The notes under the pieces are model-generated. The model was given only the letters and a program-made list of their open reading frames with translations. It was not told the origin of the DNA and did not search any database. This document shows positions 51,957 to 59,246 of a stretch of 64,000 nt of DNA, piece after piece (position 1 is the first letter of the stretch; each line of letters starts with the position of its first letter). The translations under genes were made by a program, and so were the position numbers. Source of the DNA: CAKSHP01 sp045636325 (GTDB lineage: Bacteria; Bacillota; Clostridia; UBA1381; UMGS1253); contig JAZTXH010000006.1 of NCBI GenBank assembly GCA_045636325.1, positions 1 to 64,000 of the forward strand, read 5' to 3'.

Positions 51957-52664
51957 ATGAGCAATAAACAACCCTTATGCCATACTACGCCAAGAATAGA
52001 TTTATTATGCAGGCTTTCTGAGCCATTCAATACAATTGCAGACATCGGGTGTGACCATGCATATGTTTCAATTCATCTTGCGCGCATGGGAAAAACAGTA
52101 TTTGCATCCGACATTGCCGAAGGTCCTCTTTTAAAGGCAAAAAAGAATATTTCCGCTTTCGGTCTTGAAGATAAAATCACATTACGGCTTTTTGGCGGAC
52201 TTTTAGGCCTTGAAAAAGGGGAGGCAGAGGAAATTATAATTGCCGGCATGGGCGGCAATATTATGTCAGAAATTTTAAAATCGGGTGCAAGTGTTGCAAA
52301 GGAAAGTAAGGTCTTATTTCTTCAGCCCATGACCGCACCGGAAATTTTAAGAAAATTTTTGTACGAAAACGGATTTTTTATACAAAATGAGCACCTTGTG
52401 AAAGAAGACAAACGAATTTACACCATTATTGAAACCTTTTATAATGGTAAGGCTTATGAATATTGCGAAATTGATTTGTTTTTCAGCAATTCAATAAGGG
52501 AAAATATTTCTCTTCCTTTATATAAGGAATATGTAGAAAAAAAGTACGCAGAATTTAAAAAAATTACGGAGGGAATAAGAAAATCTGATGCAAACAAAGA
52601 AATTCTTTCGTATTATATATTACTTTTAAATGAAACCGAAAAATTTTTAAATACACAAAATTGA
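51957..52664 (+). CDS. trmK: tRNA (adenine(22)-N1)-methyltransferase
   Basis: The 235-residue SAM-dependent methyltransferase resembles TrmK/YqfN, which methylates A22 in certain tRNAs. The SAM motif is TIADIGCDHAYVSI, followed by VFASDIAEGPL and the family-specific EIIIAGMGGNIM. A C-terminal helical part (about 165-235) is characteristic. It is followed by the Nif3-like gene, a conserved pair in Firmicutes. Confidence 0.9.
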   Translation: MSNKQPLCHTTPRIDLLCRLSEPFNTIADIGCDHAYVSIHLARMGKTVFASDIAEGPLLKAKKNISAFGLEDKITLRLFGGLLGLEKGEAEEIIIAGMGGNIMSEILKSGASVAKESKVLFLQPMTAPEILRKFLYENGFFIQNEHLVKEDKRIYTIIETFYNGKAYEYCEIDLFFSNSIRENISLPLYKEYVEKKYAEFKKITEGIRKSDANKEILSYYILLLNETEKFLNTQN

Positions 52665-52681
52665 TGAAAGAAGGTTTTTTC

Positions 52682-53464
52682 ATGAAAATTAAAGAGATAA
52701 CAGAAAAAATTGATATTTTGGCACCTCAAGAGCTTGCATATACCTGGGACAACGTCGGCCTTATATGCGGGAATGAAGAAAATGAGCTTTCAGGCATACT
52801 TCTTACGCTTGATTTAGACCTCGGCATAATAGATGAGGCAAAAATGCTTGGTGCAAACTTAATTATAGGTCATCATCCGATTTTATTTGAAAAAACAAAC
52901 AAAATCACACCTTCATCTTCTGACGGGCAAATCATAACGGCTCTTATTGAAAATAAAATTTCATATTTTGCAGCACACACTAACCTTGACATAGCGAAAA
53001 ATGGTCTTAATGACCTTATGGCTGAAAAAATAGGTCTTAAAAATGTGCGTATTCTTGAACATATTAATGAAAGCGAAGGTATCGGCAGAATAGGGGATGC
53101 AAAAATGCCTGTAACCTTGACCGAGCTTGCCAAAATTACAAAAGAAGCTTTTAACGCGCCTTTCGTCAGAATTTGCGGTGACACAAAAAAAACTTTATCA
53201 AAAATTGCAGTTAACACTGGCGGAGGCACTTCGTTAATAGAGTCTGCAATAAATGAAAATGCCGATGTTTTAATCACCGGCGATTATAAATATTCTCAAA
53301 TGCGTAATTGTGTTGCATATGGACTTAATATTATTGATGTAGGACATTACAACACAGAAATTACCTGTTGCGAGCTGTTTTATAATTATTTAAAAGGTGA
53401 ATACGGTGACACCATAAAAATATATATAACAGAAAAAAACACCAATGTAATGCAGTTTGTATAA
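52682..53464 (+). CDS. Nif3-like dinuclear metal centre protein
   Basis: The 260-residue protein belongs to the NIF3/YqfO/GTP-cyclohydrolase-I-type-2 family. Metal ligands appear in IIGHHPILFE, AAHTNLDIA and VGHYNTE. It is the short form lacking the PII-like insert found in YqfO. Its reaction is not settled. The start at 52682 follows AAGAAGG; an upstream ATG at 52661 overlaps the trmK end. It is the second gene of the trmK pair. Confidence 0.9.
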   Translation: MKIKEITEKIDILAPQELAYTWDNVGLICGNEENELSGILLTLDLDLGIIDEAKMLGANLIIGHHPILFEKTNKITPSSSDGQIITALIENKISYFAAHTNLDIAKNGLNDLMAEKIGLKNVRILEHINESEGIGRIGDAKMPVTLTELAKITKEAFNAPFVRICGDTKKTLSKIAVNTGGGTSLIESAINENADVLITGDYKYSQMRNCVAYGLNIIDVGHYNTEITCCELFYNYLKGEYGDTIKIYITEKNTNVMQFV

Positions 53465-53493
53465 AAAACTTTTTATACTCCCGACAAATCAAA

Positions 53494-53544
53494 TGACCCG
53501 CCCCCCAAATTAGACCAAAAATCTAACGATTGGAGGTCGGGGCA
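53494..53544. mobile_element. 51-base IS-like inverted-repeat remnant
   Basis: The left end TGACCCGCCCCCCAAAT and right end TTGGAGGTCGGGGCA are imperfect inverted repeats, with TTAGA and TCTAA in the middle. This recalls the terminal repeats of IS3-family (IS150-type) elements, from memory. No transposase is present, so it may be a solo end pair, a MITE or a strong hairpin terminator between convergent genes. Confidence 0.45.
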
Positions 53545-53567
53545 TTTTAAAACTGGGAGATTTGTTT

Positions 53568-54437
53568 TTATGCCGTAAAATTATATTTACAACAAGGATA
53601 ATCGCAATCCTCAAGATATTTTTTTGCACACTCCGCCAAAAGCAAAACACTTCTTTTTAATGTTTCATCATCTTTGTAATAAAACACCTCTACATCCTTT
53701 TTTTCAAGCTTTAACAAAGCTTTTTTAACCTGAATATAAATTTCATCACCACAATATATACTGTCTGCATCTTTTATCACTTTGCTGAGCCTGCGCGCAA
53801 CAAACGGTACAGATAAAAGCGAAGCGTCATCAAGCATCAGATTTGCGGTGTTATATATATTTTCCCCTGCAATAAGCCTTGCAAAAATCTCACTTCTTTT
53901 TGAGTTTATAACCGACTTATAACTATGCACAAAAACCGGAGCCTTTCTTCCACTTAAAATAAATTTTTCTGCCAGCATCTGCCCCTCATTCAAAGGATTT
54001 ATGCCAAAATAAAAGGAATTTTCAAGATTTATCATATCTCCGATAAACCAGATATCTTTAAATTTTTTTAAAAGATTTTCTTCGCCTTCTGTATGCGTGG
54101 GCATAATCACCAGAAGCGACGGTGGATTTTTTGCAAGTTCCTTTAAAATTTTTATATATTCCTCCTTACCGGAATATATGCCGCATTTTGCCAAAAGTCC
54201 TGAATCATTAAGCATTTTCTGAAAAAGAGAACACATTGCCTTATACCTCTCAGGAATCATTAAAACAATATCCTTTGTAGCCTCACCGCTAAAATATCCA
54301 ACGCTTTTTGCATATTTTAAAATATTCTTTTTTGTTTCTTCATCCACCCCCGGCTTATCCCCTAAGGCCTTACTCACTGTAGACTTGCTGTAATTCATTC
54401 GCCGCGCAATTTCGGAGATGCTTATTTTGCTTTTCAT
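53568..54437 (-). CDS. LacI-family transcriptional regulator, short
   Basis: The 289-residue protein has a LacI-type N-terminal helix-turn-helix and hinge (about 3-52; ISISEIARRMNYSKSTVSKAL). A periplasmic-binding-like effector domain follows (about 55-270), with SGRKAPVFVHSY and a shortened C-terminus. Typical LacI proteins are 330-345 residues, so the effector domain is reduced and divergent. It may sense a sugar; no sugar genes adjoin it apart from the permeases 2.6 kb away. It lies divergent from the next gene. Confidence 0.85.
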   Translation of the reverse strand: MKSKISISEIARRMNYSKSTVSKALGDKPGVDEETKKNILKYAKSVGYFSGEATKDIVLMIPERYKAMCSLFQKMLNDSGLLAKCGIYSGKEEYIKILKELAKNPPSLLVIMPTHTEGEENLLKKFKDIWFIGDMINLENSFYFGINPLNEGQMLAEKFILSGRKAPVFVHSYKSVINSKRSEIFARLIAGENIYNTANLMLDDASLLSVPFVARRLSKVIKDADSIYCGDEIYIQVKKALLKLEKKDVEVFYYKDDETLKRSVLLLAECAKKYLEDCDYPCCKYNFTA

Positions 54438-54591
54438 TTCCTTCTCCCCTTTACACTAACAAAAATATATGGTATAATAAACAAAATCAAGAATTTTTCT
54501 TCTTTAAAATCAAAACCATGTGTACTTATTTTAACATATATTCGGTATGCTTTTCAATATCATTTTTTATTTTTGTAAAGGGTTGATTAAT

Positions 54592-55056
54592 ATGAAAAAA
54601 GTCAAAATAGGCGCTATTGGCGAAGATGCATTCTGCAGTGCAATTTATCTTACAGAACAATTTAATACTTGCGAGCTTTATGCTGCCTTTGAAGCAAACA
54701 AAACCCGTTTAAATAAAACCATACAGCTTGCTATGGAAAATGGCAGCTATATAAAGGCATTTACTAATTCTGACGATTTTTACTCCTCAAAACCCGATAT
54801 AATTTTAATTGAAAAAAATATGCAGGAATACATTTTTTCAAGCAATATCTGCCTTGTAGGCGGTTTTTGCGAAGACGAATATGCAAAACCCGGCATTGCC
54901 GCAATAAAAGACGATAAGCTTTATTTTTATAATTCAGATGCTTGGAATTTATTTGACGAATCTGACCTTTCGGCTGCTGACAAGCTTTTATACATAAAAA
55001 GTAGCAAAAACCCATTAATAGCTTTTTATATTATTAAACAACAGGGAGGTGCCTGA
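54592..55056 (+). CDS. Protein of unknown function coupled to radC
   Basis: The 154-residue protein begins KKVKIGAIGEDAFCSAIY and alternates strands and helices (CELYAAFEANKTRLNKTI, SSKPDIILIEKN), suggesting a Rossmann-like fold. I do not recognise a family. The glycine signature of nucleotide binding is incomplete (GAIGED). No membrane or signal sequence is visible. The start follows AAAGGG at ATG 54592. Its stop lies three bases before the radC start, with the radC ribosome site inside it, so they are co-translated. Confidence 0.75.
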   Translation: MKKVKIGAIGEDAFCSAIYLTEQFNTCELYAAFEANKTRLNKTIQLAMENGSYIKAFTNSDDFYSSKPDIILIEKNMQEYIFSSNICLVGGFCEDEYAKPGIAAIKDDKLYFYNSDAWNLFDESDLSAADKLLYIKSSKNPLIAFYIIKQQGGA

Positions 55057-55059
55057 GAT

Positions 55060-55779
55060 ATGCCAAACAATAACTCCGAATCCATTCACTCAGGACACAG
55101 AAGCAGACTGAGAAAAAGATTTTTGGATACAGGTCTTGGTTCTTTCAATGACCATGAGATTTTAGAGCTTCTTTTATTCCATTCTATACCAAGGAAGGAC
55201 ACAAATCCCCTTGGGCATGCGCTTATGGATAAATATAAAGACTTAAGCGCCGTTTTTGATGCAGATTTGGACGATTTATTAAAAACCGACGGCATAAGTT
55301 ATAATTCTGCTGCGCTTATAAAACTCATCCCTGCATTATGCAACAGATATGTAAATGCAAAACAGTCCCGTGAGGTTTTAATACTTAAAGACACAGCCAC
55401 GGCCATAAGCTATGCAGAAAATTTGTTTTTAGGCAGCACAAATGAATCTTTTTACATAATATGTCTTGATAATGTCAAAAAGATTATCAGCTGCGAAAAA
55501 CTTTTTGACGGCTCCTTTGACACAGTGCCCTTAGATATGAAACTAATCGCAAACACCGTAACAAAAGTGCCTGCAAGCCGTGTAATTTTAACCCACAATC
55601 ATCCTCAAAGCGTTTCAACGCCGTCAATTGCAGATGTAACCGTCACCCGAAGAATTGGCGTACTTCTTCACGGGCTTAATATTTATTTAGATGACCATAT
55701 TATAATATCAAACAGCACTCCGCTCAGTATGTCTGCAGTGGGTATTCTTGAAAATGGATTAACTCCCGTAAAACGGTAG
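55060..55779 (+). CDS. radC: RadC-family JAB-domain protein
   Basis: The 239-residue protein has an N-terminal helix-hairpin-helix region (about 10-90; FNDHEILELLLFHSIP, LLKTDGISYNSAALIK) and a C-terminal JAB/MPN domain (about 110-239). Its metal motif is LTHNHPQSVSTPSIADVTVT. The family usual is HNHPSGDPTPS; here Ser-Gly-Asp-Pro is replaced by Gln-Ser-Val-Ser but the histidines and later Asp remain. RadC proteins are widespread and are no longer thought to be core repair enzymes; the function is uncertain. Confidence 0.9.
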   Translation: MPNNNSESIHSGHRSRLRKRFLDTGLGSFNDHEILELLLFHSIPRKDTNPLGHALMDKYKDLSAVFDADLDDLLKTDGISYNSAALIKLIPALCNRYVNAKQSREVLILKDTATAISYAENLFLGSTNESFYIICLDNVKKIISCEKLFDGSFDTVPLDMKLIANTVTKVPASRVILTHNHPQSVSTPSIADVTVTRRIGVLLHGLNIYLDDHIIISNSTPLSMSAVGILENGLTPVKR

Positions 55780-55817
55780 GCAAAAGGGGTGCGGATTTCT
55801 TTCGACTAAGCAAAAAA

Positions 55818-55856
55818 AAGAAAAGTTTCAAAATCCGAAACTTTTCTCTTTTTTAT
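55818..55856. terminator. Bidirectional terminator between radC and htpG
   Basis: AGAAAAGTTTC (55819-55829) and GAAACTTTTCT (55837-55847) form an 11-base stem with A-rich and T-rich flanks, fitting both converging genes. Confidence 0.8.
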
Positions 55857-55857
55857 T

Positions 55858-57732
55858 TTAGTTTATCAAATCACAGATACTGTTGGCAAAATCAACCGGG
55901 TCTTCTACGCTTAAGCCCTCAATAAGCTGAGCCGCCGCATACAATACTCCTGTATATTTCTTTAATTTTTCCTTATCGGAAGAATAAAGATTTTTTAATG
56001 TTTCAAAGGTTTTATGATTAATGTTTATTTCAAGCACCTTTTGAGCCTTAATCTGGCCCTCTGCAGGCATTTTATTTAAAACCTTTTCCATTTCAACAGA
56101 AAGCTCGCCTTCGCTTGTTATACACACCGGATGGCTCTTAAGTCTTGTTGTAGCTTTAACAGCCTGCACCTTGCCAAAAAGCGCCTCTGTCATAAGGTCA
56201 AACATTTCTTTGTTTTCTTCTTTTGTTTCCTTTTCTTTTTTGGCTTCTTCATCAGTTTCAATCCCTAAATCACTTGCAGAAACTGACTTAAATTCCTTTT
56301 CATTATATGTGCCTAAAACCTTAATTGCAAATTCATCCACATCTTCAGTAAGATATAAAATCTTATATCCTTTATCAATAACTGCTTCCACCTGAGGCAT
56401 TTTTGAAATTTTGTCTGCATCTTCACCGGTTGCATAATATATAAACTTCTGCTCTTCACTCATTGACTGAACATATTCAGCTAAGGTCATATACTTTTTA
56501 TCATCGGAAGATACAAACATAATAAGGTCTTTTAAAACATCCTTATCTGAACCGTAATTATCATATATTCCAAACTTAAGCTGACGAGCAAATGCTTTAT
56601 AAAATGCTTCGTAATTTTCTCTGTCGTTTTTAAGCATATTTTCAAGCTCGCTTTTTATTTTCTTTTTAATGTTGGAAGCAATTGCTTTAAGCTGACGGTC
56701 ATGCTGAAGAATTTCTCTTGAAATATTAAGTGACAAATCAGCAGAATCCACCAGCCCTTTCACAAAGCCGAAATAATCCGGAAGCAAATCAGAGCATTTA
56801 TCCATAATTAATACGCCGTTTGAATAAAGCTGAAGACCTTTTTCAAATTCCTTTGTATAATAATCAAAGGGCGGGCGTTTGGGCAAAAACATAAGAGCTG
56901 TATAGCTTACTATACCATCTGTTTTTGTGTGAATAACCTTTGCAGGAGAGTCAAAATCATAAAATTTTTCGCGATAAAAATTCGCATAATCATCATCTGT
57001 AATCTCACTTTTTGCCTTTTTCCATATTGGAATCATGCTGTTTAAAACATCGTCCTCTGTATATTCTTCAAATTCCTCGCTGTCTTCCTTTTTTCTGCTT
57101 TTACTCACGAGCATTTTGATGGGATATTTTATATAATCTGAATATTTTCTCACTAAGCCGCGAATAGTATATTCATCTAAAAATTCATCATAGTTTTCAT
57201 CTTCTGTGTTCTTTTTAACGCTTAAAGTAATCTGTGTGCCCACCGGCTCATATGTGCAAGGCATAATTTCGTAGCCTTCTGCGCCTGACGACTGCCACAT
57301 AAAGGCCTTATCACTTCCGAATTTGCGGCTCTGCACTGTTACGCAGTCTGCCACCATAAATGCAGAATAGAAACCAACACCGAACTGACCAATAATGTCG
57401 ATATCTTCTGAAAGCTCGTTAGTCTTTTTAAATGCAAGCGAACCGCTTTTTGCAATTGTACCAAGATTTTCTTCAAGCTCATTTTCATCCATGCCTATAC
57501 CCGTATCAGTAATTGTTAAAAGTCTTTTATCCTTATCTACACTTATTCTTATATAAAAATCGTCACGATTAAATTCAATATTTTCATCTGCAAGAGAAAT
57601 ATAGTAAAGCTTATCTATCGCATCGTTTGCGTTTGAAATAAGCTCACGAATAAAAATTTCTTTATGAGTGTAGATAGAATTAATCATCATGTCTAAAAGT
57701 CTTTTTGACTCTGACTTAAACTGTTTTGCCAT
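55858..57732 (-). CDS. htpG: Hsp90 chaperone HtpG
   Basis: The 624-residue chaperone has an N-terminal GHKL ATPase domain (ELISNANDAIDKL, DTGIGMDENEL, GQFGVGFYSAFMVAD), a middle domain with SLNISREILQ and the HtpG-type C-terminal dimer domain. It lacks the MEEVD tail of eukaryotic Hsp90, as expected. An acidic, Lys/Glu-rich linker lies near residues 485-505. It is a single gene under a promoter with a CIRCE operator, so HrcA very probably represses it. Confidence 0.95.
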   Translation of the reverse strand: MAKQFKSESKRLLDMMINSIYTHKEIFIRELISNANDAIDKLYYISLADENIEFNRDDFYIRISVDKDKRLLTITDTGIGMDENELEENLGTIAKSGSLAFKKTNELSEDIDIIGQFGVGFYSAFMVADCVTVQSRKFGSDKAFMWQSSGAEGYEIMPCTYEPVGTQITLSVKKNTEDENYDEFLDEYTIRGLVRKYSDYIKYPIKMLVSKSRKKEDSEEFEEYTEDDVLNSMIPIWKKAKSEITDDDYANFYREKFYDFDSPAKVIHTKTDGIVSYTALMFLPKRPPFDYYTKEFEKGLQLYSNGVLIMDKCSDLLPDYFGFVKGLVDSADLSLNISREILQHDRQLKAIASNIKKKIKSELENMLKNDRENYEAFYKAFARQLKFGIYDNYGSDKDVLKDLIMFVSSDDKKYMTLAEYVQSMSEEQKFIYYATGEDADKISKMPQVEAVIDKGYKILYLTEDVDEFAIKVLGTYNEKEFKSVSASDLGIETDEEAKKEKETKEENKEMFDLMTEALFGKVQAVKATTRLKSHPVCITSEGELSVEMEKVLNKMPAEGQIKAQKVLEININHKTFETLKNLYSSDKEKLKKYTGVLYAAAQLIEGLSVEDPVDFANSICDLIN

Positions 57733-57782
57733 TTGTATCTCTTCTTTCTTAAATATTAGTAATGTATAAATCTAAACACATT

Positions 57783-57809
57783 TTAGCACTCACACCTTTC
57801 GAGTGCTAA
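57783..57809. promoter_or_regulatory. CIRCE operator (HrcA binding site)
   Basis: TTAGCACTC (57783-57791), nine bases, and GAGTGCTAA (57801-57809) form the exact CIRCE inverted repeat. It lies just downstream of the htpG -10 box and in the leader. Confidence 0.95.
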
Positions 57810-57814
57810 ATAAA

Positions 57815-57842
57815 ATTTTACCACATATATGAAAAAAGTCAA
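57815..57842 (-). promoter_or_regulatory. Promoter of htpG
   Basis: On the minus strand TTGACT (57837-57842) and TAAAAT (57815-57820) are 16 bases apart, immediately upstream of the CIRCE operator. Confidence 0.75.
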
Positions 57843-57882
57843 TAGGTTTTTGCATTTTTTACTTTTTGTTAACTTTTAAATA

Positions 57883-57912
57883 TTGACCGCTATGCTTTTA
57901 TTGTGATACAAT
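57883..57912 (+). promoter_or_regulatory. Probable promoter of the membrane-anchored unknown gene
   Basis: TTGACC (57883-57888) and TACAAT (57907-57912) are 18 bases apart, about 30 bases before the start codon. Confidence 0.55.
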
Positions 57913-57943
57913 TAATATATAATATAAGAAAGGAATATTTTAT

Positions 57944-58873
57944 ATGGAAACAAAAAAAATGACAGATAAAAAATTAAATAAAAAAAAGAAAATATTAATA
58001 GTCATTCTGTCTATTTTAACAGTCTTTATTTTGTTGTGCGGTGCTTTGACTTACTGGCAGCGTATAAATATTGAAGCATTTTTGCTTGCAAGAAAATATT
58101 CCTCAGACGAAATAGTAAAACAAATGGCAGAAAACGACACCACTTTAAAAAAAGAGATTGAAAAGCATTTTTCAGAGGGCCTAAGAGATTTTACTCCCGA
58201 AGAACAAGCTCTTATTGACTCGGGAAAGGTGTCAGAAAAGCAAATGCTTGCAAAAATAATTGCCGAACAGACAAACGGTGAAATTCCGCCTGAATTGAAA
58301 GAACTTTTAAACCGTGAAATATATGAAAAGCTTTTTTCCGCTCAGAAAAGGGCAAATAATAAAGATGTGAAAATTAAATTTGAAGAATCTCCCATTTTAG
58401 TGCCAGTGCCTGTCTCTGAGGCCAAAAAGACAGAAAAAGAAAACACTGAAAACGAAAAGACCCTTGTGGTTGTTGGTACGCCCACTACAGTAACCCAGTC
58501 AATGGCGCCCAACACCTCAAATCAGACATGCGAGGCTATAATCGCAAAATATGTGGCACAGCTCTACGCCCTTGAAAGCAAATACATAGGCGCAATAGAG
58601 GGTGTCGTAGCATCTGCAAAAGCAGAAGCAAAGGCTCATGGGCTGACAAAGAAAGATACATCAAAGCTTTTAAGCATCGGTGCAAAATATACCGGCACAA
58701 TAAATTCCCTTGAAGCGCAGTGTGACGGTGAGGTTGAGGGGGTTATAACAAATCTTACAAGCGAGCTTAATGCTATAAATGCAGACACAAGCATTATAGC
58801 CACCATAAGAAGCGCTTATTCAAGCGAAAAAAGCCTTAAACGTGCGTATTATATGAATAAAATCGGTATATAA
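57944..58873 (+). CDS. Membrane-anchored protein of unknown function with internal repeat
   Basis: The 309-residue protein has a basic cytoplasmic start, one membrane helix (about 17-40) and a long extracellular part. Its C-terminal half holds two similar helical segments (LYALESKYIGAIEGVVASAK and INSLEAQCDGEVEGVITNLT), each beginning near a cysteine and ending in a short helix. A Thr/Pro-rich linker (about 160-190) separates it from the helical middle part. No catalytic motif is visible. A single-gene unit with promoter and terminator, it may be a structural or adaptor protein at the membrane. Confidence 0.78.
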   Translation: METKKMTDKKLNKKKKILIVILSILTVFILLCGALTYWQRINIEAFLLARKYSSDEIVKQMAENDTTLKKEIEKHFSEGLRDFTPEEQALIDSGKVSEKQMLAKIIAEQTNGEIPPELKELLNREIYEKLFSAQKRANNKDVKIKFEESPILVPVPVSEAKKTEKENTENEKTLVVVGTPTTVTQSMAPNTSNQTCEAIIAKYVAQLYALESKYIGAIEGVVASAKAEAKAHGLTKKDTSKLLSIGAKYTGTINSLEAQCDGEVEGVITNLTSELNAINADTSIIATIRSAYSSEKSLKRAYYMNKIGI

Positions 58874-58993
58874 TACGGCATCCAAGATAAGGCAGTTTGA
58901 AGTTAGATAATTTCCGTTATTTTATAATTTTGATTTTTTATTGTAATTTTCTATAATTTTCATATATCAAAAAGTATATATCTTTTTATATTC

Positions 58994-59021
58994 AAAAAAG
59001 CCTGTGTGTTCAGGCTTTTTT
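58994..59021 (+). terminator. Terminator after the membrane-anchored unknown gene
   Basis: AAAAAAGCCTG (58994-59004) and CAGGCTTTTTT (59011-59021) form a perfect 11-base stem ending in a T-run. Nothing else is recognised in 58874-59065. Confidence 0.9.
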
Positions 59022-59065
59022 CTATTTTTTTTAGTTTTTTCATATCTTTTACCATAATTTGTGGG

Positions 59066-59094
59066 TTGATTACTGCGTATAATCCGTCTATAAT
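59066..59094 (+). promoter_or_regulatory. Promoter of the large SLH protein gene
   Basis: TTGATT (59066-59071) and TATAAT (59089-59094) are 17 bases apart. The leader is about 145 bases before a strong AAGGAGG, as is common for abundant S-layer proteins. Confidence 0.65.
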
Positions 59095-59246
59095 TGCAAT
59101 TGTGGTTGACATAACACCTCGAAGAATTCAAGGAAAATCCGCTGTATAGCCTATAAGTACAGTAACACCTTGTATTTTTTATAAAGCTTTGTTTGTGTTA
59201 TGCAAACCGCAAAATAAAATAAAACCTTACAAGGAGGAAAAAATTT

